Shown piece after piece: positions 27,828 through 37,526 of a DNA stretch of 64,000 nt. This DNA is from Pandoraea eparura (GTDB lineage: Bacteria > Pseudomonadota > Gammaproteobacteria > Burkholderiales > Burkholderiaceae), in the NCBI RefSeq assembly GCF_902459725.1, contig NZ_CABPSH010000015.1, positions 38,842 through 102,841 on the forward strand, in the 5' to 3' direction. The notes under the pieces are model-generated. The model made no database searches, was not told the DNA's origin, and saw nothing but the letters and a program-made list of their open reading frames with translations. Made by a program: the position numbers and the translations under genes. Position 1 is the first letter of the stretch; every line of letters starts with the position of its first letter.

Positions 27828-28487
27828 TCAGGTTCTGGCGGGCAATGCCAGGCGTTTTTCGATGCGTCGCTGCAGCGCCGACAATCCGGTCGACAGCACC
27901 CAGTAGATCGCGGCACAGGCGAGATAGAGCGGCAGTGGCTGATAGGTCGACGCAATGACTTCCTGCGCGGAACGCAGCAGCTCGGTCACGGTAATGACCG
28001 AGACCAGCGACGTGTCCTTGATCAGGCTGATGAGGCTGTTGCCGAGACTCGGTACGGCGATGCGCAGGGCTTGCGGCGCGATGACATAGCGCAGCGTCTG
28101 CCAGTAGGACAGGCCAAGACTATACGCCGCGAGCCATTGCCCGCGTGGCATGCCTTCGAGCGCGCCGCGCATGCTCTCCGACAGATAGGCGCCGACGTTC
28201 AGGCTGAGCGTGAGCACGCCGGCGGGTGTCGGATCCAGCGCGATGCCGACGCCCGGCAGGCCGTAATAGATCACGAAGATCTGCACCAGCAGCGGGGTGC
28301 CGCGCATGATGCTGACATAGGTGCGGGCGATGCCGCGCAGCACGCGGATCTTGCCGATGCCCATGATCGCCACGATGACGCCGATTGCCAGACCGAACAC
28401 CATCGACATCAAGGCGAATTTGATCGTGAGCACGGTGCCCTGCAACAGCACGGGCATGGATTGGGCGGCGAGTTCGAATGGATTCAT
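27828..28487 (-). CDS. tcyL: amino-acid ABC transporter permease, cystine (TcyL) type
   Basis: This 219-residue inner-membrane permease belongs to the His/Glu/cystine group. It carries the typical SIMRGTPLLVQIFVIYYGLP segment, GAYLSESMRGALEGMPRGQW, which includes the EAA loop for the ATPase, and SLISLIKDTSLVSVITVTEL. Its nearest relative that I recognise is E. coli TcyL. The start was set at ATG 28487 (MNPFELAAQSMPVLLQG); upstream frame is untypical. It follows the binding-protein gene by 113 bp. No ATPase gene is in the window, so that subunit must come from elsewhere. Confidence 0.88.
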   Translation of the reverse strand: MNPFELAAQSMPVLLQGTVLTIKFALMSMVFGLAIGVIVAIMGIGKIRVLRGIARTYVSIMRGTPLLVQIFVIYYGLPGVGIALDPTPAGVLTLSLNVGAYLSESMRGALEGMPRGQWLAAYSLGLSYWQTLRYVIAPQALRIAVPSLGNSLISLIKDTSLVSVITVTELLRSAQEVIASTYQPLPLYLACAAIYWVLSTGLSALQRRIEKRLALPART

Positions 28488-28600
28488 GAGGGGATGGGGG
28501 GTGAGGAACCGTGGGCCGAAATGACGACGGCCGACACCCGCGTGGTTTGCGTGGTGCCGGCCGTGGTGCGACCGAAGTGTGTCGCCGCGCGGCTTGCGTG

Positions 28601-29398
28601 CTACTTCGCCGGCTTGGACGTGTCCTCGCCGAACCACTTCATTGCAAGCTTGCCAAGCGAGCCGTCCTGCTTCATGGCCGTGAGGGCGTCGTCGATGGCC
28701 TTCGCGAACTTGGGATTGCCCTTGCGGAACGGAATGCCCACCGACTCGCTGGCACCTTGCAGCACGGCGCCCGCACGCAGCGGCAGGTTCGACGTCTTGA
28801 TCAGATACGCGAGCATCAGGCGATCGTTGAGCGCCGCGTCAATGCGACCGGCGGCGAGATCGCGCAGATATTCGGGCGCGCCCGGATAGGTGCGAACGTC
28901 GATGCCTGGCACGGCCTTCGCGAGCTTGTCGTAGTTGCTGCCGAGGCTGACGCCGAGCTTGTGGCCCTTGAGGGCGTCGAGCGAATTGAATTCGCGCTTG
29001 TCGTCCTTGCGCTGAATCAGCTGTGCGGCCGAGAAGGTGTACGGCTGGCTGAAGTCGAGCGAGCGCTTGCGCTCGTCGGTGATGGCGACTTGATTGACGA
29101 TGACGTCGAACTTGCCGGCCACGAGGCCGCCGATGATGCCGCTCCATTCCGTCGTCACGAACTCCGGCTTCACGCCAAGACGTTGCGCAACGGCCTTGGC
29201 GACATCGACATCAAAGCCCTCGAGCTGGCCGTCGGCCGCGCGGTAGTTGAACGGCGGGTAAGTTCCTTCGATGCCGATTTTCAACACGCCCGCCGATTTC
29301 ACGGTATCGAGCAAATCGGCGGCACGGGCGGGCGCGGTGCCCAGCAGCGCAACGGCAGTCAGCGGTACGAGGCACAGCGACTTGAGCCAGGTTTTCAT
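28601..29398 (-). CDS. tcyJ: periplasmic cystine/amino-acid-binding protein (TcyJ/FliY type)
   Basis: This 265-residue solute-binding protein begins with a signal peptide ending near residue 26 (GTAPARA). The ligand-binding motifs KIGIEGTYPPFNYRAADGQL, DVIVNQVAITDERKR and GVSLGSNYDKLAKAVPG closely follow E. coli FliY/TcyJ, which binds cystine. The ATG at 29398 follows AGGGAGACCTCATC. It lies 50 bp after pyrD on the same strand and before the permease. Uptake of cystine is the best guess, but other polar amino acids remain possible. Confidence 0.9.
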   Translation of the reverse strand: MKTWLKSLCLVPLTAVALLGTAPARAADLLDTVKSAGVLKIGIEGTYPPFNYRAADGQLEGFDVDVAKAVAQRLGVKPEFVTTEWSGIIGGLVAGKFDVIVNQVAITDERKRSLDFSQPYTFSAAQLIQRKDDKREFNSLDALKGHKLGVSLGSNYDKLAKAVPGIDVRTYPGAPEYLRDLAAGRIDAALNDRLMLAYLIKTSNLPLRAGAVLQGASESVGIPFRKGNPKFAKAIDDALTAMKQDGSLGKLAMKWFGEDTSKPAK

Positions 29399-29448
29399 GA
29401 TGATGAGGTCTCCCTGTGACAAATGAAGGGGGCGCGACGGGCGACCGG

Positions 29449-30477
29449 TCAGGCCGTACGCAGCGCTTGCACGCATTCTCGCACCAGCTCGGGGCCGCGG
29501 TAAATCAGCCCGCTGTAGATTTGCACCAGGCTCGCGCCGGCGTCGAGCTTGGCCTGCGCGTCGGCGCCCGACAGGATGCCGCCCACGCCGATGATCGGCA
29601 GCGCGCCGCCCAGCTCGGCGGCGAGTGCGCGGATCACGCGATTCGATGCTTCGAACACCGGTCGTCCCGACAATCCGCCCGTTTCGTTGGCGAATGGCAG
29701 GCCCGCCACCGCTTCGCGCGAGAGCGTCGTGTTGGTGGCGATCACGCCATCGAAGCCATGACGCGTGAGCGTGCCGGCGATGACCTTGATCTGTTCATCG
29801 TCGAGATCCGGGGCAATCTTGAGCGCGATGGGCACGTACTTGCCGTGGCGATCGGACAGCGCGCGTTGCTTGTCCTTGAGCTTGCCGAGCAGGGCGTCGA
29901 GTTCGTCACCGCCTTGCAACTGGCGCAGGTTCTTCGTATTGGGCGACGAGATGTTGACCGTCACATAGGTGGCGTACAGATACACCTTTTCGAGGCAGAT
30001 GAGATAGTCGTCGACCGCGCGCTCGATCGGCGTGTCGGCGTTCTTGCCGATGTTCAGGCCCAGCGGCCCCTTGTAGCGTGCCGACTGCACGTTCTGAAGG
30101 AATTGCTCGACCCCGCCATTGTTGAAGCCCATGCGGTTGATGATCGCTTCGGCTTGAGGCAGGCGGAAAATGCGCGGCTTGGGGTTGCCCGGCTGCGGGC
30201 GCGGCGTGACCGTGCCGACTTCCACGAAGCCGAAGCCCAGCGCCGCGAGGCCGTCGATGCAGCTACCGTCCTTGTCGAGCCCGGCGGCGAGGCCCACGGG
30301 ATTCGGGAATCGGATGCCCATGACCGTGCGCGGATCTTCGGGCAGCGTCTGACCGATGAGACCTGCCAGGCCGAGCGAGGCCGCACCGCGCAGCGTGGCC
30401 AGCGTCAAGTGGTGAGCCTGTTCGGCATCAAGACAGAACAGGGCGCGACGGGCCAGAGGATAGAGGGGCGCAAGCAC
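29449..30477 (-). CDS. pyrD: dihydroorotate dehydrogenase (quinone)
   Basis: PyrD oxidises dihydroorotate to orotate with FMN and passes electrons to quinone at the inner membrane, in pyrimidine synthesis. The 342 residues show the class 2 N-terminal amphipathic region ([20 protein letters not shown]), [36 protein letters not shown] with the catalytic Ser, and [20 protein letters not shown]. The start codon is GTG at 30477. It follows aat-bpt on the same strand after 208 bp, the usual Burkholderiaceae order. Confidence 0.96.
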   Translation of the reverse strand: MLAPLYPLARRALFCLDAEQAHHLTLATLRGAASLGLAGLIGQTLPEDPRTVMGIRFPNPVGLAAGLDKDGSCIDGLAALGFGFVEVGTVTPRPQPGNPKPRIFRLPQAEAIINRMGFNNGGVEQFLQNVQSARYKGPLGLNIGKNADTPIERAVDDYLICLEKVYLYATYVTVNISSPNTKNLRQLQGGDELDALLGKLKDKQRALSDRHGKYVPIALKIAPDLDDEQIKVIAGTLTRHGFDGVIATNTTLSREAVAGLPFANETGGLSGRPVFEASNRVIRALAAELGGALPIIGVGGILSGADAQAKLDAGASLVQIYSGLIYRGPELVRECVQALRTA

Positions 30478-30684
30478 GATGTCGGGTTCGGCAGAATCGG
30501 AAAGTCGCCATTTTACCGGTATCCCGGTCGCCGAGCGCGCCTTTTTCTACGCTCTGCGTACTCCTGAACGACCGCAGGCTGGCGCGGGGATGAGCGCGAT
30601 GCGCGCGCGTGGCCGCACCGCGAATGGCATCCTCGACGGCGCCGCCGAGTCCCCCTGGCGATACTGTCGACCGTGGTGCCGGGG

Positions 30685-31461
30685 CTACTCGCCCGAGGCG
30701 TCGAGCATGGCTTCCGGCATGTCCTGCCACTGGCCGTCGAGCAGGCCTTGCAGCGGCCGAAAGTTCGCCTTGTAGACCATCTTGCGGCTCGCCTGAATCC
30801 AGTAGCCGAGATAGACGTGCGGCAGTCCGAGGGCGCGTGCCTGCTCGATCTGCCAAAGGATGTTGTACGTGCCGTACGACGCGCCTTCGACATCGGGATC
30901 GAAGAACGTGTAGACCGACGACAGGCCGTCGCTCAGGATGTCGACCATGCTGATCATGCGCAGCGTGCCCGCGCCCTGATGGCCGGGCGGCTCGCGAAAT
31001 TCCACCAGACGCGAGTTCACACGGCTTTGCAGCAGGAATTGCTCGTACTGCTCGCGGCTGTCGTGATCCATGCCGCCGCCCGCGTGTCGCTGCGATTGAT
31101 AGCGCATGTAGAGCTGGTAATGCTCTTCCGTGTAGTGCAATCCCGAGACATTGACGGCGAGACCGGCGTGGCGTCGCCAGATGCGGCGTTGCGTTCGGTT
31201 CGCGGTGAAGCGCGCGATCGGTACACGCACCGGCACACAGGCCCGGCAGCCGTCGCAATACGGGCGGTACGTGAATACGCCGCTGCGGCGAAACCCGGCG
31301 CGAACGAGTTCGCTGTAGACGTCCGAGTTGATCAGGTGGCTGGGTGTAGCGACCTGCGAGCGTGCCGTGTGATTGTCGAGGTAGCTGCAGGGGTAGGGCG
31401 CCGTTGCGTAGAACTGAAGGGCAGACAGCGGGGAGAGCGGCAGTTCGTTCGGATGGGTCAC
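30685..31461 (-). CDS. bpt: aminoacyl-tRNA-protein transferase (Bpt, Asp/Glu leucyltransferase family)
   Basis: Bpt transfers leucine from Leu-tRNA to proteins starting with Asp or Glu, tagging them for ClpAP through the N-degron pathway. The 258 residues hold the N-terminal cysteine motif [16 protein letters not shown], and the acyltransferase core [38 protein letters not shown]. The gene starts with GTG at 31461, which overlaps the aat stop (GTGA), so the two are translationally coupled. Some databases call this family arginyltransferase (ate); the bacterial members tested add leucine. Confidence 0.93.
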   Translation of the reverse strand: MTHPNELPLSPLSALQFYATAPYPCSYLDNHTARSQVATPSHLINSDVYSELVRAGFRRSGVFTYRPYCDGCRACVPVRVPIARFTANRTQRRIWRRHAGLAVNVSGLHYTEEHYQLYMRYQSQRHAGGGMDHDSREQYEQFLLQSRVNSRLVEFREPPGHQGAGTLRMISMVDILSDGLSSVYTFFDPDVEGASYGTYNILWQIEQARALGLPHVYLGYWIQASRKMVYKANFRPLQGLLDGQWQDMPEAMLDASGE

Positions 31462-32222
31462 CGGGAAACCTCGTGAGCCTTGTCTGCTGCGTTACCGTAG
31501 GCCAGTGCGCCAAGGATCTGCTTGTCCAGGCGCCAGACCGGTGCGGGCGCGATGACTGCTTTCTGTACATGCATCAGAAATGCCTGGCGGGGAATTTCGC
31601 CGCCGCCGAGCGACGCCAGATGGGCGGTGCTTTGCTGGCAGTCTATCACCTCTATGGCGTGCGCGCGTGCAAACGCAACAAGCGCGGCGAGCGCGATTTT
31701 CGAGGCATCGGTGCGACGGGCGAACATCGATTCGCCGAAGAACATGCGCCCGAGCGACACACCATAAAGACCGCCGACGCGCTCGCCTTCATAGAAGGTT
31801 TCCACGCTATGGGCAAGGCCGGCGTCGTGCAGTGCGCGGTAGGCGGCGATGATCGCGGGCGTGATCCAGGTGCCGTCCTGACCGCGTCGCGGTGCTTGCG
31901 CGCAGGCTTGCATGACCGCGGCGAAGTCGGCGTCCAGGCGGATCTCCCATGCGTCGTCGCGCAACACGCGGCGCAGCAACTTGCGGAAGTTGTGGCTGAC
32001 GACGAAATTCTCCGGGCGCAACACCATGCGCGGATCCGGGCTCCACCAGAGCACGGGCTGGCCTTGCGAGTACCAGGGGAAGATGCCTTGCCGATAGGCG
32101 GCAAGCAGACGATGTGCGGACAGGTCGAGTCCGGCTGCCAGCAAGCCCGGCGCCTCGCTCGACGCGCCGAGCGCTTCGTCGACCGGGGGAAAGGGATCGT
32201 TTGCTTCGAGCCAGACGACCAT
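31458..32222 (-). CDS. aat: leucyl/phenylalanyl-tRNA-protein transferase
   Basis: Aat adds Leu or Phe to proteins with N-terminal Lys or Arg, marking them for ClpS/ClpAP. The 254 residues show the family motif [70 protein letters not shown] and [13 protein letters not shown]. The ATG at 32222 gives [18 protein letters not shown]. The NUDIX gene lies 59 bp upstream and bpt overlaps downstream. Confidence 0.95.
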   Translation of the reverse strand: MVVWLEANDPFPPVDEALGASSEAPGLLAAGLDLSAHRLLAAYRQGIFPWYSQGQPVLWWSPDPRMVLRPENFVVSHNFRKLLRRVLRDDAWEIRLDADFAAVMQACAQAPRRGQDGTWITPAIIAAYRALHDAGLAHSVETFYEGERVGGLYGVSLGRMFFGESMFARRTDASKIALAALVAFARAHAIEVIDCQQSTAHLASLGGGEIPRQAFLMHVQKAVIAPAPVWRLDKQILGALAYGNAADKAHEVSR

Positions 32223-32281
32223 GACGACGTCAGCGTTGCGGCGTGTCGGGCGACGTCGTGCGATGCGTCATGGCGTCGCGC

Positions 32282-32917
32282 TCAGACACGCAGCATCGGC
32301 GTGAGGATGTCCTCGGTGTGCGCGGTGTTGACCGGCAGCGAAGGCACCGGCATGCCGGGGATGGTCGCCCCGTTTGGCGAGGCCTCGAGGTGCACGCCGA
32401 AGGTGCCCGCGCGCCGGTCTTCGAAGAAGAAGCGCAGCGTCTTCGCCACCGTCGGGAAGGCGATGTCATCCCAGGGGATTTCATGTTCCGAGAACAGGGC
32501 GACTTCCAGGCTCTCTTCGCCGGCCGCAAATTGCGGCTCGCGCATTTGCGCCAGGTAGAAGATGTGGACCTGATTCACGTGCGGCACATTGAGCAGCGAG
32601 AACAGGGCACCGACATCGACGCTTGCGCCGGCTTCTTCCAGCGTTTCGCGTGCGGCGGCCTGCGCCGTTGTCTCTCCGATTTCCATGAAACCGGCGGGCA
32701 GCGTCCAGTAGCCAAGGCGCGGTTCGATTGCACGCTTGCAAAGCAGCACCTGATCGCCCCACACGGGCACCGTGCCGAGCACGTTGCGCGGGTTCTCGTA
32801 GTGAATGGTGCCGCAGTGGGTGCACACGTGCCGCTCGCGGTTATCGCCGGGCGGAATGCGCACCTCGACCGAGTGGCCGCAGGCGGAACAGAATTGGATG
32901 GGAGGACGTCGGTTCAT
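32282..32917 (-). CDS. NUDIX hydrolase with N-terminal zinc ribbon (NudC-like group)
   Basis: This 211-residue protein has an N-terminal zinc ribbon (FCSACGH and CTHCGTIHYENPR) followed by a complete Nudix box GFMEIGE-x7-RETLEEAGA. Enzymes of this build hydrolyse nucleoside diphosphates linked to another group, such as ADP-ribose or NADH. The C-terminal 40 residues (LEASPNGATIPGMPVPSL) are family-specific. The ATG at 32917 gives MNRRPPIQFCSACG. It is the first gene of a probable NUDIX-aat-bpt-pyrD unit. Confidence 0.9.
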   Translation of the reverse strand: MNRRPPIQFCSACGHSVEVRIPPGDNRERHVCTHCGTIHYENPRNVLGTVPVWGDQVLLCKRAIEPRLGYWTLPAGFMEIGETTAQAAARETLEEAGASVDVGALFSLLNVPHVNQVHIFYLAQMREPQFAAGEESLEVALFSEHEIPWDDIAFPTVAKTLRFFFEDRRAGTFGVHLEASPNGATIPGMPVPSLPVNTAHTEDILTPMLRV

Positions 32918-33057
32918 GGTTGCTGCGAGTGTATCATCGGCAACGCACGCTGTGCGTCGGCGCGCACGGTGGGCCGGGATATCCCGAGTCGTCGGCGCGC
33001 GGGGAGCGTTTGCGTTGGCGATTGCGCAAGGCGCAGAAAAATAATCGGCGAGTTATG

Positions 33058-33086
33058 TTGCACTGCGGTGCCAATTGTCATATACT
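33058..33086 (+). promoter_or_regulatory. promoter of the initiator tRNA gene
   Basis: TTGCAC (33058-33063) and TATACT (33081-33086) are 17 bp apart, 13 bp before the tRNA. Confidence 0.75.
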
Positions 33087-33099
33087 TCAATTCTTCAGA

Positions 33100-33176
33100 C
33101 GCGGGGTGGAGCAGTCTGGCAGCTCGTCGGGCTCATAACCCGAAGGTCACAGGTTCAAATCCTGTCCCCGCAACCA
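33100..33176 (+). tRNA. initiator tRNA-fMet (CAT)
   Basis: A 77-base tRNA with encoded CCA. The anticodon CAT is at 33134-33136. C1 faces A72, leaving the first pair open, and the anticodon stem ends in three G-C pairs (GGG/CCC). Both are the marks of the initiator tRNA rather than elongator Met. Confidence 0.97.
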
Positions 33177-33182
33177 AATTCG

Positions 33183-33215
33183 AAAGCCTGATTTCTTCAA
33201 GAAATCAGGCTTTTT
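33183..33215 (+). terminator. terminator of the initiator tRNA gene
   Basis: AAAGCCTGATTTC (33183-33195) pairs with GAAATCAGGCTTT (33201-33213) and runs into T5. Confidence 0.93.
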
Positions 33216-33329
33216 GCGTTCTGGCCGGGATGGATTGCGTCCACCCGCGATGAGCGCGGTTGGGCGCGCATCAGGCGTCGGGGGCGGTGAGTGCGGGCGT
33301 ACCCGCTCCGACGAGCGGAACGGGTTTAT

Positions 33330-33416
33330 GCGACGTTGGCTAATGCGATGTTGGTTGATGCGACGTCGGTCAACGCGACGTCGGTAACCGCGATGTTGGT
33401 TAAACGATGTTGGTTA
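33330..33416. repeat. tandem 15-bp repeat, diverged
   Basis: Five units of about 15 bp (consensus GCGAYGTYGGTYAAY) plus a sixth shortened unit abut the 3' end of the eamA-like gene, whose stop lies at 33414. The units differ at a few positions each. Confidence 0.85.
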
Positions 33417-34298
33417 TGGCGAAGTCGGCAGCAGACGCTGCTTGAGCTTTGCGCCGAACACATTCACCACGAGGCCCGCCATGACCAGTGCCGCGCCTGC
33501 GATTTGCGGCGCACTGAGTTGCTCGTCGAGCAGCAGTGCCGCCGAGGCAAGCCCGATGATCGGCACGAGCAGCGAGAAGGGGGCGACCTGACTGGCCGGG
33601 TAGCGTGTCATGAGGCGGCCCCACAGAGAGTAGCCGACGAGCGTCGCGATGAACGACAAATACGCGACGGCGAAGATCGACGTCGTCGAGAGATGCGCGA
33701 GCGAGTTCGCGATTTGCTGCGGACCTTCAAACCAATACGACAGCAGCGCGAACGGAATCGGCGGAATCAGGCTCGCCCAGACCACGAGGCCGACGAGATC
33801 GGCGTTGCCGATCTTTTTGGTGACGATGTTGCCCGTCGCCCAGGCAAGCGAGGCACACAGGGTCAGGGCGAAGCCGAGCAGTGTCATGGCGCCGCCGCCT
33901 TGCATGCCGATGACGGCGAGGCCTGCCGCCGCGATCAGCAGGCCGGCCACGTTCTGTGCGCGAAAGCGTTCGCCGAGACACAACACGGCGAGTCCCAATG
34001 TGAAGAACGCCTGCGCCTGAAGCACGAGTGATGCAAGGCCGGCGGGCATGCCGACGTACATTGCGGTAAACAAGAGCGCGAATTGCCCGAACGAGATCGT
34101 CGCGCCGTAGGCGATCAGCCAGCGCCACGGCACTTGCGGACGTTTGACAAAGAAGATCGCGGGGAACGCGGCGAGCAGGAATCGAAGTGCGCCCAGCAGC
34201 ATGGGCGGCACGCCGTGGAGGCCGATCTTGATGACGACGAAGTTCACGCCCCAGGCGAGTACGACGATCAGTGCCCGTAACAGGTCCTTCGGTGCCAT
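33414..34298 (-). CDS. eamA: EamA-type DMT transporter (O-acetylserine/cysteine exporter-like)
   Basis: This 294-residue protein has ten predicted membrane segments in two EamA repeats. It begins MAPKDLLRALIVVLAWGVNF and includes FVVIKIGLHGVPPMLLGALR, IGMQGGGAMTLLGFALTL and SLLVPIIGLASAALLLDEQL, close to E. coli EamA, which exports O-acetylserine and cysteine. The ATG at 34298 follows CAAGGAGACGCCAGC. Its stop codon region is overlapped by the 15-bp repeat array. Confidence 0.88.
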   Translation of the reverse strand: MAPKDLLRALIVVLAWGVNFVVIKIGLHGVPPMLLGALRFLLAAFPAIFFVKRPQVPWRWLIAYGATISFGQFALLFTAMYVGMPAGLASLVLQAQAFFTLGLAVLCLGERFRAQNVAGLLIAAAGLAVIGMQGGGAMTLLGFALTLCASLAWATGNIVTKKIGNADLVGLVVWASLIPPIPFALLSYWFEGPQQIANSLAHLSTTSIFAVAYLSFIATLVGYSLWGRLMTRYPASQVAPFSLLVPIIGLASAALLLDEQLSAPQIAGAALVMAGLVVNVFGAKLKQRLLPTSP

Positions 34299-34563
34299 GC
34301 TGGCGTCTCCTTGTGCGGCGGTGATATGAAGCTCGGAAAGGCGAAAGTGTACTCCCGGGGCGTCGACGTGTGGGCTGGGCGGTTCAGCGGAGTGTCGGCG
34401 GGATGGAGGTGGTGCTCAGTTGGCGCTGAGTTGGCGCGGGGTGCAAGTGGGGGGCGGTCCCGCCGGCGTCTGATGGGGGCATGACGTATACTTCGTGTTT
34501 TGCGTATCAAGAGACGTCGCCTTGCCGGAGTGAGGCGTCGTTGGTCGTATCTGAGGAATTTGC

Positions 34564-35577
34564 ATGAACCTGCCTGCCCGCCGCGTCAGCGTGGCGCCGA
34601 TGATGGATTGGACGGATTCGCATTGCCGGGTCTTTCATCGTCAATTGTCGCGTCACACGTGGCTCTATACCGAGATGGTCACGACCGGAGCGTTGTTGCA
34701 TGGCGACGTTGCGCGCCATCTCGATTTCGATGCGATCGAGCATCCCGTCGCGTTGCAACTGGGGGGCAGCGAGCCGCAGGATCTCGCGCGGGCCGCGAAG
34801 CTCGGCGAGCAGTGGGGGTATGACGAGATCAACCTGAACTGCGGCTGCCCGTCGGAGCGTGTGCAGCGTGGGGCGTTCGGTGCGTGTCTGATGGCGGAGC
34901 CGACGCTGGTGGCCGATTGTGTCAAGGCGATGCGCGATGTGGTGCAGGTGCCGGTGACGGTCAAGCATCGCATTGGGATCGACGACGTCGAATCGTTCTC
35001 GTTCGTCGAGAACTTTGTGGGCAGCATTGCGCAAGCGGGTTGCACAACGTTCATCGTTCATGCGCGCAATGCGATCCTCAAGGGGTTGAGCCCGAAAGAG
35101 AACCGCGAGATTCCGCCGCTCAAGTACGACTATGCGTATCGTCTGAAGCAAAGCTTCCCGCAGCTCGAGATCCTGATCAACGGCGGCGTGAGAACGCTCG
35201 ATGAGGTCGAACTGCATTTGCAGCACGTTGATGGCGTGATGCTGGGCCGTGAGGCGTATCACAATCCTTATGTGCTGGCGGAGGTCGACGCGCGGTTCTA
35301 TGGCGACACGTCGCCGGTGAAGTCACGCGAGGCGGTAGAAGACGCGTTGATCGAATACGCGGCGGCGCAGGTGGAGAAGGGGCAGTATCTCGGCGCGATG
35401 ACGCGTCATGCGCTGGGTCTGTATCGCGGTGTGCCGGGGGCGCGGGGATGGCGTCGGGTGCTGTCGGATCCGAAGCGTCTCAAGGCGGGGATCGGCGCAT
35501 TCGAAGCGGCGCGTGAGCAACTGCGTGCCGGGGCGATTTCGGCGCGTGACGACGCGGCGTCGCTCGCGATCGTGTGA
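34564..35577 (+). CDS. dusA: tRNA-dihydrouridine(20/20a) synthase
   Basis: DusA reduces uridines 20 and 20a in the tRNA D-loop using FMN and NADPH. The 337 residues carry VSVAPMMDWTDSHCRVFHR, WLYTEMVTTGALLHGD, QLGGSEPQDLARAAK, and the catalytic Cys in INLNCGCPSERVQ. HARNAILKGLSPKENREIPP is the DusA-specific segment. The ATG at 34564 follows TGAGGAATTTGC. A possible -10 box TATACT lies at 34487-34492. The 265 bp before the gene hold nothing else I can support. A tRNA-His gene follows 190 bp downstream. Confidence 0.95.
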   Translation: MNLPARRVSVAPMMDWTDSHCRVFHRQLSRHTWLYTEMVTTGALLHGDVARHLDFDAIEHPVALQLGGSEPQDLARAAKLGEQWGYDEINLNCGCPSERVQRGAFGACLMAEPTLVADCVKAMRDVVQVPVTVKHRIGIDDVESFSFVENFVGSIAQAGCTTFIVHARNAILKGLSPKENREIPPLKYDYAYRLKQSFPQLEILINGGVRTLDEVELHLQHVDGVMLGREAYHNPYVLAEVDARFYGDTSPVKSREAVEDALIEYAAAQVEKGQYLGAMTRHALGLYRGVPGARGWRRVLSDPKRLKAGIGAFEAAREQLRAGAISARDDAASLAIV

Positions 35578-35692
35578 CGTCCGGCATCAAAATGCGGCGA
35601 GGCGTTACGGACGCTCGCCGCGTGAGATGACGATCTCGCGCATCGATCGTGCATGCCAGCGAAGAAATATTTCGATCCAGTGAAAATAGTGC

Positions 35693-35722
35693 TTGGCAGC
35701 GCGATAAAAACGTCGCTATAAT
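35693..35722 (+). promoter_or_regulatory. promoter of the tRNA-His gene
   Basis: TTGGCA (35693-35698) and TATAAT (35717-35722) are 18 bp apart; the tRNA begins 43 bp later. Confidence 0.75.
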
Positions 35723-35765
35723 CTTGTTTCTGTTCAGCAAGCAAGTCGTGTTGCTGATCACGGCG

Positions 35766-35841
35766 GTGGCCGTAGCTCAGTTGGTAGAGTCCTGGATTGT
35801 GATTCCAGTCGTCGTGGGTTCGAGTCCCATCGGTCACCCCA
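35766..35841 (+). tRNA. tRNA-His (GTG)
   Basis: A full cloverleaf with encoded CCA; the anticodon GTG is at 35799-35801. G at 35765 would be the extra G(-1), facing the C73 discriminator at 35838, a mark of tRNA-His. I see no obvious terminator after it. Confidence 0.96.
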
Positions 35842-35920
35842 AAATTCCCTTGTAGTTCAAAGCGTTTCGCGCGTCGTCATTCTCCCGGTTCGGGGTATTT
35901 TTTCAGCGAGTAGGCTAGTG

Positions 35921-37135
35921 TCACCCGTTCGCGGTCTTGCCGCCGAAGCGGGCGCCATTTTCTTGTGCCAACGGCCCTGGCGGTAGCGACTCCATTGCGG
36001 GCGCGACCACGACACAATTCCTGCCCTTCGCCTTTGCCGCATAAAGCGCCGCGTCGGCTCTCGCCATCACGGTGGCCAAGGTGTCGCCATCGCGGAACGC
36101 ATCGACGCCCGCGCTCAACGTCGACGCCACATCCCGGCCGGAAACGCACGACCCCGAGGTCGCCACGACGTCGCGCAACCGGTCGATGAGGCGTCCCGCG
36201 TTCTCCTTGGTTTCCCCCGGCAGCAGCAACGCAAACTCTTCGCCGCCAATGCGCCCGACGATATCGGTCGTGCGCACCGCCCGAGCGATCAACGACGCCA
36301 CGTGGGCAAGTGCAAGATCTCCCGCCGCGTGCCCATAACGGTCATTGATACTTTTGAAGTTATCGATGTCCAGAATCGCGATCGAAAACGTCGACTTCCT
36401 CTCGGCGCACTCCCTGGCGATGGCCTCCGCGCGCGTGATGAACGCCCGCCGTGCAAGCAGGCCTGTCAGGTCGTCAAACGTCGCCAGGCGCTCCATGCGG
36501 TCGGCCAGCCGGTCGTGCGCCAACAGCACCATGCCGACCGACAGACATGGCAACGTCAACGTCGCCATGCCGAGAAAAACGACGTTCAACGGTGTGGGCT
36601 GCAGAAAGGTCGCCTCGTGTGCCAAACCCAGTCCATATGCCACGGAACGAACGGCGTGCACGACGGCGCCGAGCATTGCCGCAATCGCGACAAAGTAATA
36701 AGCGTACTTGGGGCGCTCCTGCGGCCGGTACTTCAGCACCGCTGCGCCGATACTGAATCGGACGTAGGCGATGCTGCCCGAGATCATGGCGCTGCGCGCG
36801 TCGACATGGGGCGAGAGAAAGGTCCAGTAGATCAACATGACCAGGATCACGCCGAGCACGACATATTCCCAGGCATACGACGATCGGGCATTGAGGAATT
36901 GCCGGAAGCCATGCAAGCCGATGAGCGAGGCGACGACCAGCAAACTGCTTGACACCGCGACGATGACATCCGACGTCCCGGTCAGGAGCAGGGCAGCCAC
37001 GACGGCCAGCATCGCACTCGCCACACACCACGGGCGCACTCCCGGGACTCGTGTGCCGAACAGCGACCCGAGAACGGCTACGCTCATGACGCAAGACAAG
37101 ACTGCAATGCTGATAAAAACTGCCGAAATGGGCAT
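35921..37135 (-). CDS. membrane-bound diguanylate cyclase (GGDEF)
   Basis: This 404-residue inner-membrane protein makes cyclic di-GMP. Residues 1-205 hold about seven membrane segments with no recognised sensor. The GGDEF domain follows (ATFDDLTGLLARRAF), with the active site GGEEF at 297-301 and an inhibitory I-site RxxD at 288-291, so product inhibition is expected. The ATG at 37135 gives MPISAVFISIAVLSCV; a TTG at 37186 would add 17 residues. No EAL domain is present. Confidence 0.92.
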   Translation of the reverse strand: MPISAVFISIAVLSCVMSVAVLGSLFGTRVPGVRPWCVASAMLAVVAALLLTGTSDVIVAVSSSLLVVASLIGLHGFRQFLNARSSYAWEYVVLGVILVMLIYWTFLSPHVDARSAMISGSIAYVRFSIGAAVLKYRPQERPKYAYYFVAIAAMLGAVVHAVRSVAYGLGLAHEATFLQPTPLNVVFLGMATLTLPCLSVGMVLLAHDRLADRMERLATFDDLTGLLARRAFITRAEAIARECAERKSTFSIAILDIDNFKSINDRYGHAAGDLALAHVASLIARAVRTTDIVGRIGGEEFALLLPGETKENAGRLIDRLRDVVATSGSCVSGRDVASTLSAGVDAFRDGDTLATVMARADAALYAAKAKGRNCVVVAPAMESLPPGPLAQENGARFGGKTANG

Positions 37136-37526
37136 GGCCGCGTGACTGAATAAGATGTTTCGCCTACTGCCGCACTTGCCAGACAATACGACCCCGTTCC
37201 CTCGGTCGACATCCCCACGTCGTGTCGTTTTGCCAGCGTCTCGGCTTGTTTTGACGTCAGCATAGCCGAATTCGACGAAGGAACCACAATCTCATTGATC
37301 GATGGCCGATGCCTGATGCGCTTGGCGTTGCACACCGAGACCGAATGACGCGGACAGCGGACATCGCGCGATTGCCGACGCCTGCCGTGCGCATCGCGCG
37401 CATTTTGCCTGCGAAAACGGTAAGCGTTCGCGAGACGGCGCTCGCATCATCGGAAAGTTTGATCTATGTCTAATTCCAGGCGCGACACAGGCGCCCCGCG
37501 CGAAGACGTCCGACGATAATGGACCC

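Noticed and set aside
30685..31461. Eukaryote-type arginyltransferase
   Set aside because: The size, the N-terminal CDGCRAC motif and the coupling to aat match the bacterial Bpt group instead.
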